Of a stretch of DNA of 64,000 nt, positions 57,401 through 64,000 are shown one piece after another. The notes under the pieces are model-generated. The model saw only the letters and a list, made by a program, of their open reading frames with translations, was not told the DNA's origin and did not search any database. Numbering within the stretch: the first letter of the stretch is position 1; the number at the start of each line of letters is the position of its first letter. Source of the DNA: Colius striatus. Lineage: Eukaryota; Chordata; Aves; Coliiformes; Coliidae. The translations under genes were made by a program, and so were the position numbers. The stretch covers positions 21,863,548 to 21,927,547 of the forward strand of contig NC_084772.1 of NCBI RefSeq assembly GCF_028858725.1, written 5' to 3'.

Positions 57401-60400
57401 TGGTAACAGTTCAGCTAATAAATGTGTGTGCATGAAGTATTTTACTGTTTGTGTGTGCATTAATATCTAAGTTGCCACGGCTGTGTAAATGAGATCCTCG
57501 TAGTTTGAGAAGGAAGACCAATGAAGTTCTGGTGAAGGATTCACAGTTGCTTTCCAGTTCAGCTAATCTGATTGAAGGAAATTATTGTGTTTCTAGAAGG
57601 AGGGCTTTGAAAAGAATTTTTAGGCAACATCTTGTCATATAAGTATGATCATGTTTAAAAATATTGGTATGCTGATCATTACCTTGGGCTTTAAGAGTAG
57701 AGTACTGTGAGGAGAACAGGCTGGTGTTGGAGAGGCCCAAGTGTTCACATCACACTGCTGGGACTTCTCATTTTACTGTGAATTTCATTTTGATGGCTGC
57801 CTCTCTGCTGCTTCCCTACAAAAATCGATCATGGCAGTTGCAGGTGTGCCGAGGTCAGCCTGGGTGATGTGTGGCGTGTGCTGGGGCCCAGCACGCTGCC
57901 GGCTGCACGGCGTGCTGCCTGCTGTGGGGTGTTTGCAGCACTTGAGGCTGCCCAGTGGTGCTTCTTGAAAAAGGTTCAAAATTGTGTATGAGGAGAGGAA
58001 GATACTCCCTGGAAGTTTGTAAATGTATTCCTTTTAATTACTAGTCAATTGCAGTAATGTCCTGACAGGAAGAGCAGAGAAAGTGATTATCTAACAAGCC
58101 TGAGCTTGATCAGCGTTGTGGCTTAACTTGTACAGAAGCAAAGAGCATAGTGGTGTTGATGGCAGTTTATTTAGTGTATGGCAGGTGCTGTGTATGCTAC
58201 ATTGAAGAAGAATTGTGTCCCTTTTATTTTCCTAAAGAAGGCATGTTTTTTACATAGCTTTCTTACATTTTAGCGACCGTCCAGGTTTGGCTGGTGAGCA
58301 GGAGCCTGGCTGGTGAGCAGGAGCCGAGACTGGCTGAGCTGGAGCCTGGCTGGTGAGCCAGAGACTGGCTGGTGAGCAGGAGCCTGGCTTGGGCAGGCCA
58401 TGGTGCAACCCTCACCAACAGAAAGCAGAAATTAATCCATACGAGGCACAGACAGCAGTGTCTGTCTTAACACTTTCTAAACATGTATTAAAAGGTTTTG
58501 GAAGGTTTAGTAGAAGTAGGAGCATGACAAGTGGAACTCTCAGGGATATGACATGGGCAATCAGGAGACCAAAGTGCCTGACCCTCAGTGGGGCAGGAGA
58601 AGGGCTGTGCTGGGCTTGGGCAATGACTCAGAGGCGATTGTGTACTGGGTGGCCTCGTGCTGTTCACTGCACAGAGGGAGTTGTACGATAGGTGCTGGTA
58701 GTGTTAGTATAAATCATCTGGTAATGGGGAGGAGAGCGCTATGGGTGACCCCAGCCTTCGGGTCAGTGTGCAGTGGCAGAGCTCTCAGTAAATGGTTTGG
58801 AAGAAAAAGCCCTTCTTCCACCCTCCTCCCAGGGAGGAGAGAAATCCTGGATAAACTACTTGTGTATGTTGCACTGTGAAACAGGGTTTGCTTTTTAAGC
58901 AGTTCACATCTTCTTCAGAGTCATTAACTGTTAAAAAACTAATGTTTGGTAGTAAAAAAGAACATTGCATTTACCTAAATTCATGGAGCCCATTTTCTGC
59001 CTGCATGGTTTGCCATGGCATGTTTACATTTGCTAGTGTTAAATGACTTTATATTAGACTGCAGTTCATGATACAAACCTGCTCTGTACAAGATCAAGAA
59101 TCATTTTCCATTGTGCTTTAAAGTGAACACAAGTTCCATCACGTGATGTGATACTTTGGAGGGCTTCTTCATTCAGGTTTTAATGACGGAACTGAACACC
59201 AGACACAGTACATCATGAGGTTTGCACCTGGAGGGAAACAGTCTTTTTGCATGCACAGCAGGTTTAACATGGGTGCAATTATGTAGGGGCTTTTTACAAC
59301 TAATTTGGTTTTAGCATGACTTTATCAGTCTGTTCTGACAGCAGATAGTCTTTGAGTTTGCAGGGCTATGCAGGTTCAGATGGAGACAGACATAAGGCTG
59401 TTTTCCTATTTCAAGAAGTATCATTTAACCTTAAATCCATTCAGTGTGTGTGTGTGTGTACATACATGAATCTGTTACAGAAGTGAAGCAGCTTATTCAG
59501 ATAGTGTCATGCTGTACCATATACTATGAAAAAGCAGGTTATGAGCCTTCTGTTTGTGAACATATTTTAATACTAATTGTATTTTCCTTCCTCTATGTTT
59601 GCTCTCTGAAAAGCGGCTCCTGTTTGTGCTGGATGGAGGAGGCAGGGAAGCACCGTTCCTTTCATCCTGCAGGTTCCCTGCCCTGTCACAAAGAGAATCC
59701 CAAAGTTTTCTTTTAACTATCAGTCTTCTCTCCATTAATATACACTCTTTATCTTTTTAGCTTTTCTGTGATTTGAGTTTGATTGTGTTGGGGAATTGCT
59801 TATAACATCTTCTTAATGGTCTGCTTGGACTTCCCAGAGCATCAGAGAACCAGAAAGGAGCTGGAGGGAAGAAGACCCCAATGTTGTGTGGTCAGTATCC
59901 GACTAAGAGCGAGGGGAAGGAGCTGAAGATAGTGGTACAGCCAGAAACCCAGCACAGGGCTCGTTATCTGACTGAGGGCAGCCGAGGCTCAGTGAAGGAC
60001 CGGACCCAGCAAGGCTTTCCAACTGTGAAGGTAGGCTGGTTAGTGTTGGGTGACATGGGCATGCCTCTCCAAGGGGTGCTTTGGTAGAATGGGAACTGCT
60101 TCAGTTCCAGTAGGCCTAGAATACCTGTTTTTAGAGGGATGTGGAGGTGCTTTGCAGTCATAGTTCACAGAATCACTTCTGTCCTGGTGAAAGGTCTCAG
60201 GCAGCTCTCCATCTGCAGGGATGGCTGCAAAGCCAGCTGGAAGCGATTTCAGAACTTCAGGACTATGCTTGTGAAGGTTTCCTAATGCAGATGGTGGAGT
60301 GTCTCACAAGGAGCAATGTTGTGCTTGACTGACACAGAGGCAAACAGAAAAACTGATGTCAAATGTCATCACAGAACTTGCAGCAACCACAGTGTGAATG

Positions 60401-63400
60401 TGAGAGCAGACACAAACTGAAGACAAAGCCAGCGCTGCACACTCGTTGGAACCAGGGCCAATGGCATGCTGGTTGTACTGGGAGGAGTGTGGCTCACAGG
60501 TCGAGCGAGTAGACAACTGTTTGTTACCACACAAATAAGAAAGATAAAAGACATTTCCTTTTGTATTCTTTCATGGTTACAGCACTTTGAGAAAGCAGCA
60601 AAGCTGATCCAAACTCATCTACCAGGGCCACACAGAAACGTTTGTTTGTGACATAGCCCTTAAAATTTGTGCTGACTCCTGCTGACAGAGTATCTAAACA
60701 CACTTATCTTTAAAACCCTGTTCAACAGTGTTACAAACATGTCCAACACTTCACTCAGTCCTTCTGAGTAATGTCAAAATCCAGTGAAGTTTGCTAAGAA
60801 GGGAATCATTCATCTAGTCCTGTTGCCATGGTGATTTAGTGCTCATTGATGTGAATTTTCTTAATGGGCCTTTGTTCATCTGAATTTCATTTTAATTCTT
60901 TTCCCAGTCACCCTTTAGCACCCACCACTGAAAATACTGTGTGGAAGAGTCTCATATTAGTGAATTCCTGGAAGCTCAAGCCTGCTTTACCAGTAGGCAA
61001 ACAAGTTCATACCCTGCAAGTTAAAGTCTGCCAGGCTTGGACAGACAACATGAGTCAGGGGATCGTCAGGAAATGTGAGCCACTGGGGAAAAATCTGTAA
61101 GGGAGAAGAGGTTTTTTTGTTTTGTTTGAGGTGGGGTTTTTATGTTTTAAAGATGGGGAAGAATAGTGCAAAAATGTGTCTGGTTCAGTAGAGATCTGGT
61201 GCTTGCTCCTTGGCAGCACCTGTGGCGGGTCTGAGGAGGAGGACCAGAATCTGTGTCCCTTCAGAAAACCTTGTTAGTCTGCAATCAATATGCAATGTTA
61301 GAATTGTATAAACAGCCCTTAATCAAGTGACTTGTCTGGAGGAAGAGTGGTTTCCCTGGATGCAGCATCAGTGGAGAGATTCCAGCCATCAGCAGCAGAT
61401 TTGCAGATTTTCTTGCCAGCAGTATTGCAAAGCTGGAGCAGGTAGTGTCCAGCTGATGTATCTTCTTATAACAAGAGCACCAGGGCAGAAAAGCAGCAGT
61501 GGTTAGCTGTGGTGATGCTGTTCTAGCCAAGGAGGCTGTGCTGACGTGATACAAAACCGTTGATGCAGCCTTTCCATGTGAAAGAGATTCAATGGTAGAA
61601 TATTAGAGAACTCTTGATTCCCCACTTCTATTTGACCCCCTGGTGAAGAGAAGTCCTTCTGTTGCCTGTTTGCACAGTCTCTTGCTTACTTATGCTGTCC
61701 TGGCTTTTGAGCTGTTTGGTATGAGCTGTGTTAGTTAGCCTGTGCTTCAGACGTGGGAGTGGCTTGGCCTGCACCTGACACCAGACCTGGGAGCCAATTG
61801 CTCCCTTCAGATATGAGCATACTATGATTTTATCAGTATTTGCTGATTCTTACTTCTGCCTTTTTTCAAACTTGCAAAGAGCCACAGAAATGAGTCAAGG
61901 ACTGAATCCCCAGGAGATCCTCTGGAGGATTCTGCTCTCACTTACATGTCCTTACTAATAAAGATGGAGCTGCTTTCAGCTGGGCTTCAGGCCTAGGATG
62001 AAACACATTGCCACCCAGAAATCCTCCAGCAACAACTGTGGATTAATGACAACACTAAATACACTTGCTTTGTGTCCTCCAGAATGCTGTGACAGAGCAT
62101 CTCTGTCTCTGGCCTGGGAATTTCGTGGTAATCTAGTATTTCTTTTCACTTGGACTTTTTCTTCTGTTACCTAAAAGGAATGAGAGGTTGATTAGAAATA
62201 CAATGTCCAGGTTTGCTTCAAGGCTTTTATTCCTTCCAGGTGTGTTCAGTATGTAGTACCACAGGGGGGTTTTGCCAATAAAAAAGCATTAACAGGCCAC
62301 ACACTCTGTAATGCCAGAGTATCAGTGTTACAAAAACAAACATGTTTGTCACTAACATGTTCTGCAATGGTTCTGGCTTTCCCTCTGTGTTGCTAAATCA
62401 CGATGTGAAGTGTATGTCTGACCTGCTATTATTTACTAGGTGCTTCAGTGAATCCTAACAGTGATCATAAACTTTGAGATGACAAGTTGCCACTTTTGTT
62501 TTTGATGTTGATGTCTGAAGGAAAGCTCATTTTGCATGGTTGGACCCTACAACCATTCATCCCATTGCTCCCCCAGCATACCCCCTCATCAGTTCTGGTT
62601 TATCCAGGGCTTTTGCAAACGTTAGACAGCCTCATCTCCCAAAGACTGGAAGGTGAGATCCCAGACACAAAACATGCAAATGGATTGAGCTGCATGATGC
62701 ATGTACTGAGCAACACATTCTCATCAACTGTGGAGCCAGGCACAGCAAACATTCTCTCTCAGCTGGCTGGTGGCACTGATAGCTGCTGGTGAGGAAGGGG
62801 CGTCCTGGGAAGAGATGGGGAAATAGCCACGGCTGCGGTGAGAATAAAGGTCTTATGAGACCTGAAGGTTGGAGTTGAGGTAATTCTGTGTGAAGACAGA
62901 TAGAATTCAAGCAGCTTTAAAAATGAAATTTACTAGTATGAAAAGAAATGCTTTCACCTGTGTGTTCAATGACTGACTGGCCTGGCAATGGCAGAACAAA
63001 GCATCAAAAGTATCCTCAGTGTCTCATCCAAACTAGGTGAAGACTTTTCATTCCTGCTTCCCTTAGGATTGTTTCCAACAACACTGGGAGCAAAGTCACT
63101 TCAAATTGAGATGTGTAAAGCGTTTTCTGTTTGAGTTAGGAGGCATTGCTGGCCAGTTGAAAGCATTCTGTGTGTTCTGCCCCGTTGCAGCTGGAAGGTC
63201 ACAACGAGCCGGTGGTGCTGCAGGTGTTTGTGGGTAACGACTCTGGGCGAGTGAAGCCACACGGGTTCTACCAGGCCTGCAGAGTTACTGGGAGAAACAC
63301 TACACCTTGTAAAGAGGTGGACATCGAGGGGACCACTGTCATTGAGGTCGGACTGGACCCGAGCAACAATATGACACTGGCGTGAGTAGCTTTTTGTTTT

Positions 63401-64000
63401 GACGCCTTTTCATCTTCACCTCGTTTTCAGAAGCCAATTTTCCTTTGTCAGCTGGATTGCTTAGCAGTTAAAATCTGCCCATCTTGGCACACACCACGCA
63501 CTTAGTGAAGCTACATGTCCCAAAACCTTTCTCAGTTTATGTTCTTTTCCTACAAGCCCAGATCTAGCCCCAGGAGTGGAAGGGTGAAGATCTGTGGTGA
63601 TAAATGGAATGCTTACCAGAATTACTCTGTTACTTTGCATTTTCTGGTTTATTCATACTATTTTCACATTCCTTCCTCCCATGACTCATCATCCAGATTG
63701 TGTAGGGATCAATTGAAAGCTAGGCTGGGTACTAAGAAAGGTCATATAGAGATATCACATGCAGTTAAAGATGTGATAATATTTCAGTAATTACTTTAAG
63801 GTTTTGACTTTCTGGCTTGTTGAAAGAATATTAAAGGTACAGAATGTCTTAAACTCTTTGATGTTGTCAGGGTTGATTGTGTGGGAATACTGAAGCTGAG
63901 GAACGCTGATGTTGAAGCTCGGATAGGGATTGCTGGCTCCAAGAAGAAAAGCACACGTGCCAGGCTGGTGTTCCGCGTTAACATCACTCGCAAAGATGGC
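21357..64000 (+). CDS. NFAT5: NFAT5 (TonEBP), N-terminal 424 residues in six exons, continues past the window
   Basis: NFAT5 is a Rel-family transcription factor that drives osmoprotective genes under hypertonic stress and also acts in immune cells. Exons 21357-21429, 42442-42567, 54636-55194, 59838-60030, 63191-63381 and 63871 onward join in one frame. Visible parts, in order, are the leucine-rich export signal LLSADLDL (about residues 8-15); a Ser/Thr-rich region with STPKR at 134-138 (CDK5-type site at T135) and S155/S158; a basic nuclear localisation signal [18 protein letters not shown] at 199-216; and the Rel domain with the DNA-contact loop [16 protein letters not shown] (293-308; T298, E299 and R302). 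Numbering matches the human 1531-residue isoform as I recall it. Unlike NFATc proteins it has no calcineurin docking motif here. The remaining Rel/IPT part and the Q-rich activation domain are beyond the window. Confidence 0.98.
23789..24193. repeat. Minisatellite, 49-bp unit, about 8 copies
   Basis: Units start at 23812, 23861, 23910, 23959, 24008, 24057, 24106 and 24155, exactly 49 bp apart. Each reads GATGGCTGTGGTTTGGTGGT, then GCTGCTGCTGTGAGCTGGTT and GGTGATGGG. A partial unit precedes them and the last is truncated. Differences are few (TTT to TTC in two units, GGTGATGGGG to GGGGATGGGA at the last junction), so the array is young and probably length-polymorphic. No frame of the minus strand has a stop, which creates a spurious 234-codon open frame (23697-24401). 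Confidence 0.97.
33376..33460 (+). mobile_element. CR1 LINE 3' tail (sense)
   Basis: GTGGGACCTGGCAGTGTTAG, then CAGTTGGACTCATTCTTAAA and TTTTCCAACCTAAAGGATTC, ending with GATTCTGTGATTCT, match the CR1 3' end with its ATTCTRTG tail. It is a short, 5'-truncated copy in the gene's sense orientation. Confidence 0.88.
33834..33906 (+). repeat. A/C-rich low-complexity tract
   Basis: A short (CCAA)n run (33842-33853) is followed by A- and C-rich sequence with almost no T. It is a simple repeat without known function. Confidence 0.6.
35821..36195 (+). other. Open frame of 124 codons with downstream AATAAA (unidentified)
   Basis: A TAG at 35818-35820 is followed by 124 open codons ending in TAA at 36193-36195, and AATAAA follows at about 36211. 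The segment is GC-richer than its surroundings and the translation looks protein-like, with [20 protein letters not shown] and [18 protein letters not shown]. The first in-frame ATG comes only after 69 codons. I do not recognise it. Open frames of this length are expected by chance in 64 kb, no poly-A tail marks a retrocopy, and no clear splice sites frame it. Confidence 0.15.
38512..38556 (+). CDS. NFAT5: Candidate NFAT5 cassette exon, 45 nt
   Basis: TTGTGTTTAG precedes and GCAG|GTTTGT follows this 45-nt segment. It is phase 1 at both ends, so it would fit between the initiator exon and the exon at 42442 without a frame change, inserting [15 protein letters not shown] after K24. Human NFAT5 has an alternatively spliced insert at this very point, which I recall as DSLKLHPSQNFHRAGLLE; K, H, F and RAG align, and the genomic frame here continues GLLQQ. 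The similarity is modest and the acceptor tract is only fair, so this is a hypothesis. Confidence 0.25.
38768..38846 (-). mobile_element. CR1 LINE 3' end (short copy)
   Basis: GAATCATGAAGGGTTTGTGT, then TTGGAAGAGACTTTTAAAGG and TCATCAAGCCCAACCCC form the reverse complement of a CR1 3' end. It is directly followed by the start of a second copy in the same orientation. Confidence 0.85.
38847..39255 (-). mobile_element. CR1 LINE 3' fragment (about 400 bp)
   Basis: The reverse complement of the CR1 3' region is recognisable along its length: AGGATCATAGAC, CATGGGCAGGGACACCTTCC, CAGTTTGAAGCC, TCACTACATGCTCTTGTAAA, CCCCAACTCTCTCAGCCTGT and GGCCTCCTCTGGACCCACTC. It is the longest CR1 copy in the window and is degraded, with no coding frame left. 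Confidence 0.93.
42442..42567 (+). CDS. NFAT5: NFAT5 exon, residues 25-66
   Basis: This 126-nt exon is phase 1 at both ends, with acceptor TTGTTCAACAG and donor GTAAGC. It encodes [20 protein letters not shown], then [20 protein letters not shown] and AA. The match to vertebrate NFAT5 is close to complete. The region is Ser/Pro-rich and probably disordered. Confidence 0.97.
49170..49206. repeat. TTTC/poly-T pyrimidine tract
   Basis: Several TTTC units are followed by a T run, giving an uninterrupted pyrimidine stretch of about 37 nt. It is a simple repeat and likely polymorphic. Confidence 0.85.
52270..52289. repeat. Short perfect inverted repeat
   Basis: AAAGGTCTT and AAGACCTTT are separated by AA. 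The arms pair perfectly over 9 bp and are not extended further. No function can be assigned. Confidence 0.5.
54636..55194 (+). CDS. NFAT5: NFAT5 large exon, residues 67-253 (regulatory region and NLS)
   Basis: This 559-nt exon is placed by frame: two bases complete D67, and it ends with two bases of G253. It carries the ATG of the shorter isoform (MGGACSS, 54665-54667), the STPKR site with T135, the auxiliary export region around 132-156, S155 and S158, the acidic [17 protein letters not shown] segment and the nuclear localisation signal at 199-216. Both splice sites are weak: the acceptor ATTATACACCGCAG has a poor pyrimidine tract, and the donor GTTGGT lacks the usual A at +3/+4, but a T20 run follows 12 nt later. 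The alternative donor at 55199 (GTATCT) would break the frame. Confidence 0.96.
55207..55226 (+). promoter_or_regulatory. NFAT5: T20 tract just downstream of a weak 5' splice site
   Basis: Twenty consecutive T residues begin 12 nt after the NFAT5 exon end. In RNA this is a U-rich tract in the position where TIA-1/TIAR are known to bind and help U1 snRNP use weak 5' splice sites. It could equally be a neutral mononucleotide repeat. Confidence 0.4.
58287..58391. repeat. Short degenerate tandem repeat
   Basis: Units of the type GGCTGGTGAGCAGGAGCCT repeat about five to six times with small changes (GAGCCGAGACTGGCTGAGC, GAGCCAGAGACTGGCT). It is a small minisatellite in intron 3. Confidence 0.85.
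59444..59459. repeat. (GT)8 microsatellite
   Basis: Eight uninterrupted GT units are followed by ACATACATG. This is an ordinary dinucleotide repeat. Confidence 0.85.
59838..60030 (+). CDS. NFAT5: NFAT5 exon, residues 254-317 (start of Rel DNA-binding domain)
   Basis: One base completes G253, then 64 codons follow to the donor GTAGGC. After the variable linker [15 protein letters not shown] the conserved [20 protein letters not shown] begins the Rel homology domain. The DNA-recognition loop [17 protein letters not shown] is intact, including T298, E299 and R302, residues I recall as needed for DNA binding. The linker is the least conserved part, as expected. Confidence 0.97.
60031..63190 (+). 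other. NFAT5: NFAT5 intron 4
   Basis: This 3.2-kb intron runs from GTAGGC to the acceptor TTCTGCCCCGTTGCAG. I see no repeats or genes in it. Confidence 0.9.
63191..63381 (+). CDS. NFAT5: NFAT5 exon, residues 318-380 (Rel domain)
   Basis: This 191-nt exon encodes [20 protein letters not shown], then [40 protein letters not shown] and MTL plus two bases of A381. The donor is GTGAGT at 63382. The residues are essentially those of vertebrate NFAT5 across the core beta-sheet of the Rel domain, showing strong constraint. Confidence 0.97.
63382..63870 (+). other. NFAT5: NFAT5 intron 5
   Basis: This 489-nt intron runs from GTGAGT to the acceptor TTTGATGTTGTCAG. I see nothing else in it. Confidence 0.92.
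63871..64000 (+). CDS. NFAT5: NFAT5 exon, residues 381-424, cut by the window edge
   Basis: The first base completes A381, then 43 codons read [20 protein letters not shown], then [20 protein letters not shown] and KDG at the edge. No donor is seen before 64000, so the exon may continue beyond it. This is the end of the N-terminal Rel subdomain, with the basic [11 protein letters not shown] loop. Confidence 0.96.

Larger units (their letters stand above)
55195..59837 (+). other. NFAT5: NFAT5 intron 3
   Basis: This 4.6-kb intron starts GTTGGT, almost immediately followed by the T20 tract, and ends GGACTTCCCAG. It contains a short minisatellite at 58287-58391 and a GT dinucleotide repeat at 59444-59459. 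I see no other gene. Confidence 0.9.

Noticed and set aside
1-64000. CRISPR arrays, operons, tRNA or rRNA genes, integrated virus with coding frames
   Set aside because: I looked for regular spacer repeats, B-box motifs, rRNA-like stretches and retroviral gene frames and found none. The organism is a vertebrate and the only regular array is the 49-bp minisatellite, which has no spacers.

Overview
The window looks like vertebrate nuclear DNA, most likely from a bird. It holds several 3' fragments of CR1 LINEs, including tails ending in the octamer-like ATTCTRTG motif. Its genes are split into short exons with GT-AG introns, there is one strong CpG island, and the layout is more compact than I recall for the mammalian locus. 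The species cannot be fixed from sequence alone; another sauropsid is possible. It is not a microbial or accessory region. I see no operons, CRISPR array, tRNA or rRNA.

Two genes lie head to tail on the plus strand. Positions 1-11160 hold the 3' part of CYB5B (cytochrome b5 type B, outer mitochondrial membrane): the end of intron 1, then exons at 6607-6735, 7258-7284, 9114-9145 and 10033-10123, then a roughly 1 kb 3' UTR with two AATAAA signals. The first coding exon lies upstream of the window. Positions 11161-20750 are intergenic: GC-rich DNA with a CR1 copy, a short tandem duplication and a CpG-enriched block, and no gene I can recognise.

Positions 20750-22045 are a CpG island with two NRF-1-type palindromes and the start of NFAT5 (TonEBP, the osmotic-stress Rel-family transcription factor). 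NFAT5 runs off the right edge. The window has exons at 21357-21429, 42442-42567, 54636-55194, 59838-60030, 63191-63381 and 63871 onward. Splicing them in silico gives one continuous frame of 424 residues: the N-terminal export and phosphorylation region, the nuclear localisation signal and most of the N-terminal Rel homology DNA-binding domain. The rest of the Rel/IPT region and the long glutamine-rich activation domain lie beyond the window. The large introns hold CR1 fragments, a 49-bp minisatellite, simple repeats and a few weak exon-like candidates.

The two genes have unrelated jobs and are only neighbours; as I recall, the same order exists in mammals. I did not find a convincing undescribed system. 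The points most worth checking are a possible diverged 45-nt NFAT5 cassette exon in intron 1, an exon-like 201-nt block on the minus strand in CYB5B intron 1, and the weak splice sites plus T20 tract around the large NFAT5 exon.
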